Counted from the stretch's first letter, positions 8,059 to 15,462 are shown. The stretch is 28,004 bases of DNA from Firmicutes bacterium UBA6806 (GCA_002452745.1 DKFC01000075.1:4537-32540); one strand, 5' to 3'. Notes: generated by a model from the letters alone, not told the origin. Made by a program: numbers and translations.

Positions 8059-9897
8059 TCAGGATTTTGTAATATCATATTTTTTCAGCTTTTCATAATA
8101 CACGGATCGAGATAAGCCAAGCTGTTCATAAGTTTCTTTGTGATTATATTGGTTCATTTCAAGTGCCTCAATGAGCATATTCCTCTCTACAATTTGGATT
8201 TGCTCCTTCATATTCATGGGTTTTGCCTCAGGTGAGACATTAATCGTAATGCCCTCCGATTCAATGATATCAGAATCTGAGATATTCATCGCCCTCTCAA
8301 TGACATTTTCCAGTTCTCTGACGTTGCCCGGCCAATGGTAGGACACCATTTTGTCCAGTGCCTCTCCTGAAAAGTCCTTTTTCGGAATTTCAATTTCTTC
8401 AGAGAGCTTTTCCATAATATTCCGGATTAACGGATATAAATCCGTCTTTCTCTCCCTTAGAGGCGGCATTTCAATGGGAAAGACGTTGATCCTGTAGTAG
8501 AGGTCCTCTCTGAACTTCTTCTCCTGTATCGCCTCTTCCAAGTTGACGTTTGTGGCGGCTATAACCCTGACATTTACATGTGTTGGTTGTAGTGCTCCCA
8601 CTTTGTAAAAGCTCTTATGCTGTAGAACGTGCAAAAGTTTGCCCTGAACATCCAAGGGAAGTTCCCCAATTTCATCTAAGAAGATAGTGCCTCCTGAAGC
8701 CAATTCGAAGAACCCCTTCTTGCCCCCTCTCTCAGCACCTGTAAATGCACCTTTCTCATACCCAAAGAGTTCACTCTCAAAGAGGGTACTTGGGATTGCC
8801 GTACAATTTACACTGATAAAGGGCTTGCTCTGCCCTCCTTGAAGCCTGTGGATTTCTTTGGCAATAAGTGATTTTCCAGTGCCGCTCTCCCCTGTAATCA
8901 AAATAGTGGATCGAGATTTAGAAGCCTTGTACGCCAAATGCATCACATGCTGCATCGGCTGGCTTGAGCCAATGATCTTTTCAAACATCTGATTCAGTCC
9001 ATCGTTTCCCTCATTTATCAAAGAGGCATTTGCCATCTCCATCTTCATGAGAATTTCATTTCGCTTCATCATCAAAACTTCCAGATTTGAAACATCGACG
9101 ATTTTAAGTATCACCCCTTCTGGGCTATCTGGCTCTCCCATTGGCTGTAGGGTGCATAGCGTCGGCCTCTTGTTTATCTGGTAAAAGGTCTTCTCAAAGT
9201 AACAGGCCCTGCCGTTCAGGCTGTCATAAATTTTGCTGAGGAGTTCGTTGTATTCAAATATATCGCCAATTTTTTTATTTAAGACTTCATAGGATTCCTC
9301 ATTTGGCACTTTTGCTCTAAATGGCTTACTGGTGAGCAAGTCTCGAATTGTCTCACGCCTGATGCTGTATCCCCTTGCTTGATGGAATTTTAAAACACCT
9401 GTTTTGCCATCTATCACCACAGCATGCCCAATTGCATGTGTATAATGCATGATATATGGAATGTTATCCACAGCTATTTCCATCATTTTCTCCACAATGT
9501 CGATGGTCACCTCTATAAACCGACCTGCAAAGGCGCCTGAATACTTTAATTTTCGGTTGATAGCCTTATTTCTCCAGTTCTTGATAACCCCTTTATAACT
9601 GTTGTCGTCAAAGATGCCCACCGCTATAAAAGCGTCCCCTGGCTTTAAGTCGTTGTAAGGTAAATTCAACACGTTCAAGTCCTCAACTGTCAAATTGCCG
9701 TCGTCGTACCCCATCCGATTGTTGGCGAGGATTACCAGATCACCCTTTTCAAGTTGCCCTGCAGGGTGAATGCTGGTTCTGGCAAAGACCACTCCTGTAA
9801 TTTCCTTTGCCACTTGATTATAGGCCTTGACAATGCCTTCACGGTCAATATAGATAAATCCTTCGTCAATTTCATCTAATAGTCTCAATGTCTCCAT
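8059..9897 (-). CDS. Sigma-54-dependent transcriptional activator (PAS-AAA+-HTH)
   Basis: This 612-residue enhancer-binding protein has an N-terminal PAS-like region (LLDEIDEGFIYIDREGIVKA), a long sensor region to ~300 that I do not recognise in detail, and a sigma-54 AAA+ domain. The AAA+ domain carries Walker A GESGTGKS (336-343), the sigma-54-contacting loop GAFTGA (383-388) and Walker B TIFLDE (404-409). The C-terminal HTH is about residues 575-608 (KETYEQLGLSRSVYYEKL). There is no receiver domain with a phosphorylatable Asp, so it probably responds to a small ligand. AGGAGAAGTTT precedes the ATG. It lies between two sigma-54 promoters (7890-7905 and 10075-10090) and probably drives both. 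Confidence 0.92.
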   Translation of the reverse strand: METLRLLDEIDEGFIYIDREGIVKAYNQVAKEITGVVFARTSIHPAGQLEKGDLVILANNRMGYDDGNLTVEDLNVLNLPYNDLKPGDAFIAVGIFDDNSYKGVIKNWRNKAINRKLKYSGAFAGRFIEVTIDIVEKMMEIAVDNIPYIMHYTHAIGHAVVIDGKTGVLKFHQARGYSIRRETIRDLLTSKPFRAKVPNEESYEVLNKKIGDIFEYNELLSKIYDSLNGRACYFEKTFYQINKRPTLCTLQPMGEPDSPEGVILKIVDVSNLEVLMMKRNEILMKMEMANASLINEGNDGLNQMFEKIIGSSQPMQHVMHLAYKASKSRSTILITGESGTGKSLIAKEIHRLQGGQSKPFISVNCTAIPSTLFESELFGYEKGAFTGAERGGKKGFFELASGGTIFLDEIGELPLDVQGKLLHVLQHKSFYKVGALQPTHVNVRVIAATNVNLEEAIQEKKFREDLYYRINVFPIEMPPLRERKTDLYPLIRNIMEKLSEEIEIPKKDFSGEALDKMVSYHWPGNVRELENVIERAMNISDSDIIESEGITINVSPEAKPMNMKEQIQIVERNMLIEALEMNQYNHKETYEQLGLSRSVYYEKLKKYDITKS

Positions 9898-9950
9898 AAA
9901 CTTCTCCTAAACACCTATAGCGTCCCGTTTTCAAGACGGTTTTCCACATT

Positions 9951-9967
9951 CTGGGCAACTTGCCCAG
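9951..9967. promoter_or_regulatory. Perfect inverted repeat in the activator leader
   Basis: CTGGGCAA-C-TTGCCCAG is a perfect 8-bp inverted repeat with a 1-base centre. It lies 54 bases upstream of the activator ATG and downstream of its -10, and 108 bases upstream of the -24 element of the divergent LD-carboxypeptidase. It could be an operator for autoregulation, an enhancer for the divergent promoter, or an mRNA hairpin. Confidence 0.55.
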
Positions 9968-9999
9968 CTCCCCATTTGTCATATTGCCTTTATAAAAAA

Positions 10000-10008
10000 A
10001 TTATAGCA
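10000..10008 (-). promoter_or_regulatory. Extended -10 promoter of the activator gene
   Basis: The minus strand reads TGCTATAAT, a perfect extended -10 element. No good -35 is present at the right distance, which is common for extended -10 promoters. Transcription would start near 9992 and give a ~95-base leader carrying the 9951-9967 inverted repeat. Confidence 0.6.
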
Positions 10009-10074
10009 TAATGAAAAGCATGAATCTGCACAAATCCCAGCAACTTTGAAATGGGTATCTCAAAATCCCATCGC

Positions 10075-10090
10075 TGGCACTTATCTTGCA
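10075..10090 (+). promoter_or_regulatory. Sigma-54 (-24/-12) promoter of the LD-carboxypeptidase gene
   Basis: TGGCAC-TTATC-TTGCA matches the sigma-54 consensus perfectly and has the same hexamer and pentamer as the transporter promoter at 7890-7905. Transcription should start near 10101, ~36 bases before the ATG. Confidence 0.9.
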
Positions 10091-10136
10091 TTTTATATTA
10101 ACCAAAGTTCTTAAGAATTTCAACTAGGAGGTTTAT

Positions 10137-11081
10137 ATGAGATATCCAACACCCTTAAAATCTGGTGACAAAATTGCAATTATCTGTCCCTCGACACCTA
10201 CTTCCAGAGAGCGAGTCGATAAAGCTGAACAAGCAATGAAAGACCTTGGCTTCATACCTGTTATGTATCCATCCTGTTATGCTTATCACGGTCACTTATC
10301 CGGCCCTGACCAGCTGCGCGTGAAGGATATAAATGATGCCTTTAGCGATGAAAACATTCAGGGCATCATCTGCCTAAAGGGAGGATCAGGCTCAACGAGA
10401 CTTTTAAACGATATTGACTACGACATCGTCAAAAAAAATCCAAAAGTATTTTTAGGCTATAGCGACATCACCGCCTTGCTTACTGTATTCAATCAAAATT
10501 GTGACCTCGTCACTTTCCACGGTCCAATGGCATCTTCAGATGTCTTCACTGATTCAGCTGATAAAAATTATCTAGACCCTTACACCGTGGAGAGTTTTAA
10601 GGCAAACATCATGACTCATGGGTTTAAAGGCATCTTAAAAAATCCCGAAGGTGAAACCTTCAAGACCCTTGTGGCTGGTAGCTGTGAAGGCCTTTTATGT
10701 GGCGGAAATCTATCTCTGTTGACGGCCACTCTTGGGTCGCCTTATGAAATCGACACCAAGGGAAAAATCCTGTTTATGGAAGAGGTAAATGAATCCAACT
10801 ACAATGTGGATAAAATGTTGACTGCTCTTGCCCTTGCAGGAAAATTTCATGACTGCGCAGGGATTATACTCGGCACTTTTAGCCACTGTGAACCAGAACT
10901 CAAGCAGAGTTATGGTGGTCACGACTTGACGCTTGAAACTATTTTTGATGAAGTTCTCGCAAAATATCAAAAGCCTATTCTGGCGAATTTGAGAGCCGGA
11001 CATAATTTCCCACAACCGACACTTGCAATGGGGGCACTCGTTCGACTTGATTCAGAAAAACAAATCATTGAGTTCATCTGA
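10137..11081 (+). CDS. ldcA: LD-carboxypeptidase family S66 (LdcA/MccF-like)
   Basis: S66 serine peptidases cleave an L-D bond: LdcA removes the terminal D-Ala from murein tetrapeptides in the cytoplasm, while MccF relatives cleave microcin C7-type nucleotide peptides. This 314-residue protein has the family length. It shows the N-terminal LKSGDKIAIICPSTP, the nucleophile elbow GYSDITALL (Ser109), ILFMEEVNES (catalytic Glu probably 215) and GHNFPQPTLAMG (His289). There is no signal peptide, so it is cytoplasmic. TAGGAGGTTTAT precedes the ATG. The divergent sigma-54 promoter ties it to the peptide importer, so recycling of murein peptides is a fair inference. The gene symbol reflects the family; the MccF role is not excluded. 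Confidence 0.88.
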   Translation: MRYPTPLKSGDKIAIICPSTPTSRERVDKAEQAMKDLGFIPVMYPSCYAYHGHLSGPDQLRVKDINDAFSDENIQGIICLKGGSGSTRLLNDIDYDIVKKNPKVFLGYSDITALLTVFNQNCDLVTFHGPMASSDVFTDSADKNYLDPYTVESFKANIMTHGFKGILKNPEGETFKTLVAGSCEGLLCGGNLSLLTATLGSPYEIDTKGKILFMEEVNESNYNVDKMLTALALAGKFHDCAGIILGTFSHCEPELKQSYGGHDLTLETIFDEVLAKYQKPILANLRAGHNFPQPTLAMGALVRLDSEKQIIEFI

Positions 11082-11153
11082 TAACCCCACCCACGTCAAT
11101 GCTTTAAATCAATACCGTCTAAAACCCTTTAAATTTATGAATTACCATCTATA

Positions 11154-11183
11154 AAAAAATGCCCGTTTTCCAGGGCATTTTTT
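11154..11183 (+). terminator. Rho-independent terminator after the LD-carboxypeptidase gene
   Basis: AAAAAATGCCC-GTTTTCCA-GGGCATTTTTT forms an 11-bp stem with an A-run before and T-run after, so it could work on both strands. It lies ~70 bases past the stop codon. Confidence 0.85.
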
Positions 11184-11373
11184 GTTCCAATTGTGCCTTA
11201 ATTTGTTCCAATTATACCAATTTAGTTTAAAGTGCTTTCCAAAATGCTATCATCAACTTAGCAGCCAAATTTGTTGCCCTGTTTTAAAGTAAAGCGTTCT
11301 TTCCAAGAAATCCAATTTACCCTTTTCAGCATAGTAACCTACATACCAACTCAAACGAAAAGAGGCATAAAAA

Positions 11374-11865
11374 ATGAAAAAGAATTTTGTTATCCTCACA
11401 GTTGTTGTCTGCCTCCTGGGGATTAACGTCTATACATTCCATCAAAAAAATCAGTTGGCGGAATCGCTAAATGCATTCATGCTCAGAGCCGACGTTGCAC
11501 CAGAAACTTCTCAGTCGCTCGAACTCGCTAAAGGGTATCTTGGGGCTTTGATTGACGATATCAATCTTTTAAGGGAATCAGAAGTTTTTCCTGTGGTTAA
11601 CGCAGATACAGACGATGAAAAAGTCCTCTTGCTGAAACTAAAAGACCATGTGGAAACCGACCTCGGTGAACTGGTTGTCAGTATCGGACCCCTAAGGGCA
11701 GAAAACGACGGGACTTATTTTGTTGAATGCCTTACCTTTAAAGACATGAATCAAGAGGCCATAGAGGATTTACTAAAGACGTCCATTCCAACGAACTTCT
11801 TAAGAGCTCACTCCATAAAAGTAACTGGACAAGAAGATACTTTGATTTACGAGATCGTTGAATAG
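11374..11865 (+). CDS. Small membrane-anchored protein of unknown function
   Basis: I do not recognise this 163-residue protein. One N-terminal membrane segment (residues ~4-21, NFVILTVVVCLLGINVYTF) is followed by an acidic, helix-rich outer region. No lipobox is visible, and the segment could be an uncleaved anchor or a signal peptide. No catalytic motif or conserved cysteine was seen; the only cysteines are in the membrane segment and at VECLTF. AGAGG lies 9-10 bases before the ATG. The gene stands alone between the terminators at 11154-11183 and 11982-12022. Its 292-base upstream gap contains TTTGTTCCAATT twice (11181-11192 and 11202-11213), 21 bases apart. Confidence 0.75.
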   Translation: MKKNFVILTVVVCLLGINVYTFHQKNQLAESLNAFMLRADVAPETSQSLELAKGYLGALIDDINLLRESEVFPVVNADTDDEKVLLLKLKDHVETDLGELVVSIGPLRAENDGTYFVECLTFKDMNQEAIEDLLKTSIPTNFLRAHSIKVTGQEDTLIYEIVE

Positions 11866-11981
11866 CCCTGCTGGATTGACACGCTTTCCCGCAGTTTAGG
11901 TATGGCTGCAAACTATACTGTGAAGCTCATTTAAATCAGATATTGACCTAAACAGAACTAATTCAAAACGTCTATAAAACG

Positions 11982-12022
11982 AAAGGAATGCCCGTTCTCA
12001 AAACCTGAGACAGCATTCCTTT
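11982..12022 (+). terminator. Rho-independent terminator after the 11374-11865 gene
   Basis: The outer 10-bp stem is AAAGGAATGC with GCATTCCTTT, with an inner TCTCA/TGAGA stem. It is followed by TTCTATTT on the plus strand. It lies about 115 bases past the stop codon. Confidence 0.8.
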
Positions 12023-12060
12023 TCTATTTAAACCGTTTTATATCACTCTCTATAATCAAA

Positions 12061-12239
12061 AAAATAAAAACTCCTAGCAACGGGCTAGAAGCATAAAAAA
12101 ATAAATATGTTTTTAGGGGGGAATTGCACGAGTGGGCTAATTGGGGGGTGCCCACTCGGGAATTCATTTTGGGGTTTTGTTATTAATTGGGGTTAATAAT
12201 GTTTGGGGTTTATGGGGTTGTTAAGTAATCACTTAACAT
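12061..12239 (-). ncRNA. Candidate C-rich small regulatory RNA (~180 nt)
   Basis: No protein-coding frame was found in this minus-strand segment, but its layout is that of a bacterial sRNA. Reading 5' to 3' it has a hairpin TGTTAAGT-GATT-ACTTAACA (12238-12219), then four CCCC tracts in AT-rich, probably unpaired linkers (12217-12214, 12208-12205, 12192-12189, 12174-12171). Next is a 9-bp stem CGAGTGGGC/GCCCACTCG (12158-12129) with CCCCCC in its loop, then a sixth tract CCCCCC (12121-12116), then a terminator hairpin CTTCTAGC-CCGTT-GCTAGGAG (12091-12071) ending TTTTTATTTT. A -10-like TATACT (12251-12246) lies 7 bases before the first hairpin; no convincing -35. C-rich unpaired tracts are used by other Firmicutes sRNAs (RsaE/RoxS, csRNAs) to block Shine-Dalgarno sequences. 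I do not recognise this RNA as a known family. Confidence 0.6.
12071..12091 (-). terminator. Rho-independent terminator of the candidate sRNA
   Basis: The minus strand reads CTTCTAGC-CCGTT-GCTAGGAG (8-bp stem with one G-U) followed by TTTTTATTTTTTTG. It is oriented opposite to, and about 50 bases from, the terminator at 11982-12022. It lies about 490 bases past the chemotaxis receptor stop, far for that gene but right for an RNA starting near 12239. Confidence 0.8.
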
Positions 12240-12251
12240 AGTCTTAGTATA

Positions 12252-12578
12252 GATTCCACTTATGTCTACACTATGAAGCAATTGTGAATAAAGTGTGAAA
12301 TGAATATTGCAATTTTATTTCAGAAGTCATAATTTTGTAATATTTCTTGCAAATTTTGTTGGATATCAAAAGAAAATTGCAATTGCTTGTTTTCAAACTT
12401 TCAATTACCTCATAAACAACTTATAATTCACACTATTTTCCTAAATAAAGTTATTGAAATTTCAACTTTAGCCCTAACTGCTCTCCAAATAGAGCTCATA
12501 ATTATGCAATAGAATACGCAAGAAGTTGTTTAAATATTTCATACACAACTATCATTGATTTCTTTAGGTTAGGATTGT
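12252..12578. other. AT-rich gap between candidate sRNA and chemotaxis receptor
   Basis: I see no gene or clear terminator here. It contains a 12-bp palindrome TTGAAATTTCAA (12454-12465), resembling the arms of the inverted repeat upstream of kdd, and several AATTGCAATT-like runs. Sequences controlling the sRNA probably lie in its left part. Confidence 0.4.
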
Positions 12579-14213
12579 TTAAATTATGAATTTATCAATG
12601 AATGCCTTTAATTCATCTGAAATTGCAGAAAGATTTTTCCCAGACTCTGCAATTTCTTCGATGGTCGTTGCCTGCTGATCCATGGAAGCCGCCACTTCTT
12701 CTGTTCCAGCAGCATTTTCCTCAGAAAATGCCGAAAGATTTTGTGTGAGGTCAATAATTTGATTTTTATTGCCAGTCATCAGCTCTGTCGAGTGACTCAG
12801 TTCCTCAATTATGGTTTTAATCAGGTCTATATTCTCCGCAATCTGCTCAAATTGTCCCTCAGTGGCCTTGACACTCTCCATTTGACCTTTTCCAATCAGT
12901 TGCATTTGGTTCATCAGGGAAACGGCCTTTTCAGAATTCGTCTTGAGCTCATCAATCACCATTTTAATTTCATCTGTAAAGCTGCCAGATTGTTCAGCCA
13001 GCTTTCTAATTTCATCTGCAACAACGGCAAATCCTCTACCTGCTTCTCCAGCTCTGGCAGCTTCTATTGCCGCATTTAATGCAAGCAAATTCGTCTGATC
13101 GGCGATGCTCTGTATCATAACACTAGAGCGCTCTATCTTCTCAGCACTTAGACTGTTGCTTTCTATGATGCTATAGACGCTGTCCGAAGCCATGTTGTTT
13201 TCATCCGTCTTTTCAATGAGATCCTTTAAGATTTCAAAGCCTTGTTTTTTACGATCATCTATTAGATCGGCAGCCTCGTTGAGTTTTGAAACATGCATGG
13301 ATTCCTCTTCAAGAAGTCTTCCAAGCGTGTCAATATTGTTGGCCGTGATTTCAGTATCCCTCGCCTGATCGCTTGCACCTCTTGCGATTTCCTCTATGGT
13401 CTTGGCCACTTCTACTGCGGTCACAAGTGCTAAATCCGACTTTGTATTTAATTCTGCTGCGGAGATTGACACGCGTTCGGCTGATTTGCTCGTTTTGGCG
13501 ATAAACGCCACAACATTTTCTAACATGACTTTTAGTGCACTGACCATGGTGCCAATTTCATCTTTTCTGTATAGATATCTCTCGTCATCTGACTTTGAAA
13601 AATCAAGCTGTGACAGCTTTCGTATATGAGCTGTTACCGAGATAATCGGATCGGCAATGTATTTGCCTGCCACGTAAGAGACGGCAAGAACTACTAGGAC
13701 TAGAAACACCACGACAACGGCAATCGACCCAATCGTTCTCTGTCTGCCCGAGTTCAAAATGGCGTTCACTGAGCCGCTTTCAACACCGACAAAATATGCG
13801 CCAATCAGCTGTCCCTTTTCGTCCATCATCGGCGAGTACTTAGTCATGTAGCTCTTCCCTTTAATGTCTGCTTCTCCAAGATAGAAATTTCCACTGGTAA
13901 GCGTCTGATATGCTTTTCCATCCTTAGCCAACACACTGCCTATAATCCGCTCATTTTTTTCATCCAAAATCGTCGTCAATATTCTTGTGTAATCTGTTCC
14001 ATTGAAATCAAAAATCGTCGCTACAATATTCATTCCGTTTGATACTTTGTCGATGTACTCATACCTTTCTGCAATGGATTTTCCACTTGAATCCACAAGT
14101 CCAACACCTTCCGAAAACTCGATGCTTCCAAACTGCTCCGTCATAAGTGTTTTCAGCATGTTCTCCGAAGCATTTAACTTATCTTCAAATTGAGATTTTA
14201 CAACCTCGTCCAT
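12579..14213 (-). CDS. Methyl-accepting chemotaxis protein (Cache-HAMP-MCP), N-terminus split off by a frameshift
   Basis: Chemoreceptor of 544 residues in this frame. Residues ~1-158 form an extracytoplasmic single-Cache sensor (SFEDK-type helix, then GVGLVDSSGKSIAERY and GAYFVGVESG). TM2 is ~160-183 (AVVVVFLVLVVLAVSYVAG), HAMP ~184-235, then the coiled-coil signalling domain with the conserved hairpin tip DQTNLLALNAAIEAARAGEAG. The expected TM1 is missing from this frame but lies just upstream in another frame (14218-14316). Without TM1 the sensor could not reach the outside, so as read the receptor is probably non-functional unless the shift is a sequencing error or is bypassed. It lies directly downstream of the lysine operon terminator and may sense lysine or peptides; that is inference. 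Confidence 0.85.
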   Translation of the reverse strand: MDEVVKSQFEDKLNASENMLKTLMTEQFGSIEFSEGVGLVDSSGKSIAERYEYIDKVSNGMNIVATIFDFNGTDYTRILTTILDEKNERIIGSVLAKDGKAYQTLTSGNFYLGEADIKGKSYMTKYSPMMDEKGQLIGAYFVGVESGSVNAILNSGRQRTIGSIAVVVVFLVLVVLAVSYVAGKYIADPIISVTAHIRKLSQLDFSKSDDERYLYRKDEIGTMVSALKVMLENVVAFIAKTSKSAERVSISAAELNTKSDLALVTAVEVAKTIEEIARGASDQARDTEITANNIDTLGRLLEEESMHVSKLNEAADLIDDRKKQGFEILKDLIEKTDENNMASDSVYSIIESNSLSAEKIERSSVMIQSIADQTNLLALNAAIEAARAGEAGRGFAVVADEIRKLAEQSGSFTDEIKMVIDELKTNSEKAVSLMNQMQLIGKGQMESVKATEGQFEQIAENIDLIKTIIEELSHSTELMTGNKNQIIDLTQNLSAFSEENAAGTEEVAASMDQQATTIEEIAESGKNLSAISDELKAFIDKFII

Positions 14214-14217
14214 GACC

Positions 14218-14316
14218 TTAAAACTGTTTCTTTAAGCTCACCACCACTGCAACCGATGCCGCTGCAACAGTTAAAACCAGTATAATTGCAATAATTTTTG
14301 TCTTTAGACCCTTCAT
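14218..14316 (-). pseudogene. Frameshifted N-terminus (TM1) of the chemotaxis receptor
   Basis: ATG at 14316 has AGGAGG 11 bases upstream and opens a 32-codon frame, MKGLKTKIIAIILVLTVAAA continuing to SLKKQF, a perfect receptor TM1. It stops at TAA (14220-14218) just before the main frame. Removing one base from the TTTT run at 14223-14220 would give KQF-KV-MDEVVKSQFEDK without a stop and join it to the 544-residue frame. The receptor therefore probably began at 14316. Confidence 0.8.
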
Positions 14317-14421
14317 AAAGTGTAACGCCTCCTAGTTATCATGATCTCCTGTCATCCTCATTTAAATTCGAGCTCTATTTGAAACAACCTGCTTTCATAA
14401 ACTGTAGACAGAATAATTCTA

Positions 14422-14449
14422 ATAATATATGTTTACACCCATCTGACAA
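14422..14449 (-). promoter_or_regulatory. Candidate sigma-A promoter of the chemotaxis receptor
   Basis: TTGTCA (14449-14444), a 16-base spacer and TATTAT (14427-14422) on the minus strand, about 105 bases before the ATG at 14316. This fits between the lysine operon terminator and the receptor. Confidence 0.5.
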
Positions 14450-14531
14450 ATTTAAACACTTTTAAAAGTAAATTAAATCATTCAGACATAAAATTCGCCT
14501 TCTGGACTAAATAGTACAGCGCTATCTCAAT

Positions 14532-14572
14532 AAAAAAAAGCCGATAGTCAAGGGATCAATGACTTTCGGCTT
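14532..14572 (-). terminator. Rho-independent terminator of the lysine fermentation operon
   Basis: A 13-bp stem with one mismatch (AAGCCGATAGTCA at 14538-14550 with TGACTTTCGGCTT at 14560-14572) and a 9-base loop is followed on the minus strand by TTTTTTTTATT. It lies about 130 bases past the kamE stop. Confidence 0.88.
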
Positions 14573-14595
14573 GAAAACAAAATCAATATTAGCGT

Positions 14596-14680
14596 CGAAC
14601 GTTTCCGTTCGGGTGTTAAGGTATTTTTTTGCATGAATTTTGCCCGTTCATCAGTTGGCGCTCTCTGGTCCGCCACTGAT
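14596..14680 (-). other. Structured 3' untranslated region of the kam operon
   Basis: Between the kamE stop and the terminator are two further hairpins. One is CGAACG-GAAA-CGTTCG (14611-14596 on the minus strand) with a GNRA tetraloop. The other is TCAGTGGCG...CGCCAACTGA (14680-14651) with one bulge. They probably protect the mRNA 3' end. Confidence 0.45.
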
Positions 14681-14703
14681 TTCTAAGCTCTATAGAAAAT
14701 CGC

Positions 14704-15462
14704 CTAAACGAGTTTTCTCTCAACAACTTGTTGAACCACAAATGAAGCTACATCTTCTGCAAACGTTCCCGTTCCGAACCCTGCGTCAAATCCAAGTTCT
14801 TTTGCAAGTTCATATGAAACCCTAGGGCCACCAGCACATACGATGAGTTTATCTCTAATGCCTTCTGACTCTAAAAGTTCAATTAACTGTGTCATATTTG
14901 GGATGTGAACATCCTTTTGAGTTACGATTTGAGAAACGATAACAGCATCGGCATTTAATTCTATTGCCTTGGCAACCAATTCTTCATTTGGAACTTGTGC
15001 CCCTAAATTATATGCCTTGATACCGTGGTATCTTTCCAAACCATAGTGTCCATCATAACCCTTCATGTTCATAATTGCGTCGATTCCAACAGTATGAGCA
15101 TCTGTACCTGTACAAGCACCCACGATGACCACATCTCTTTTAATGTGTTCACTTATATAATCTTCAACGCCATATTTGTCCATGACATCTGTTTCAACTT
15201 TTGGTACTTCAATTTTGGTATAATCTACAGTATGAGTACATTTTCCATACATAACAAACATAGTATAGCCAACGCCTAAATCCTCAGCATGAACAACTGC
15301 TGGCTCGTCTACACCCATCTTCGTCAATAATTGTTTTGCAGCCTCTTTACTTTCCTCATTGCAGGGAATCGGCAAGGTGAAGCAAAATTGCATCATACCA
15401 TCGTTCATGGTATCACCATAAGGCTTAACTTTCGTTAAATCTAATCCGCTATTTACGCTCAT
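14704..15462 (-). CDS. kamE: Lysine 5,6-aminomutase beta subunit (B12-binding)
   Basis: With KamD this forms the adenosylcobalamin- and PLP-dependent enzyme that moves the terminal amino group of beta-lysine or D-lysine from C6 to C5. The 252-residue protein carries the B12 motif DxHxxG as DAHTVG (His123 the cobalt ligand). Lys134 in MNMKGYDGHYG lies 11 residues later, the spacing of the PLP-binding lysine in the Clostridium sticklandii enzyme (His133, Lys144). The C-terminal Rossmann part contains CAGGPRVSYELAKELGFDAGFG. The TAATG overlap with kamD and an AGGAGGGG site inside kamD fix the start and suggest coupled translation, fitting the 1:1 subunit ratio. Confidence 0.97.
   Translation of the reverse strand: MSVNSGLDLTKVKPYGDTMNDGMMQFCFTLPIPCNEESKEAAKQLLTKMGVDEPAVVHAEDLGVGYTMFVMYGKCTHTVDYTKIEVPKVETDVMDKYGVEDYISEHIKRDVVIVGACTGTDAHTVGIDAIMNMKGYDGHYGLERYHGIKAYNLGAQVPNEELVAKAIELNADAVIVSQIVTQKDVHIPNMTQLIELLESEGIRDKLIVCAGGPRVSYELAKELGFDAGFGTGTFAEDVASFVVQQVVERKLV

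Noticed and set aside
11205..11225. Extended -10 TGGTATAAT on the minus strand
   Set aside because: It lacks a -35, and a transcript would run within ~50 bases into the bidirectional terminator at 11154-11183.
11876..11881. Perfect TTGACA as a -35 element on the plus strand
   Set aside because: No -10 lies 16-18 bases downstream, and no gene follows before the terminator at 11982.
12741..13079. Open frame on the plus strand inside the chemotaxis receptor
   Set aside because: It is antisense to strongly conserved receptor sequence, with no ribosome binding site and unlikely residue content.
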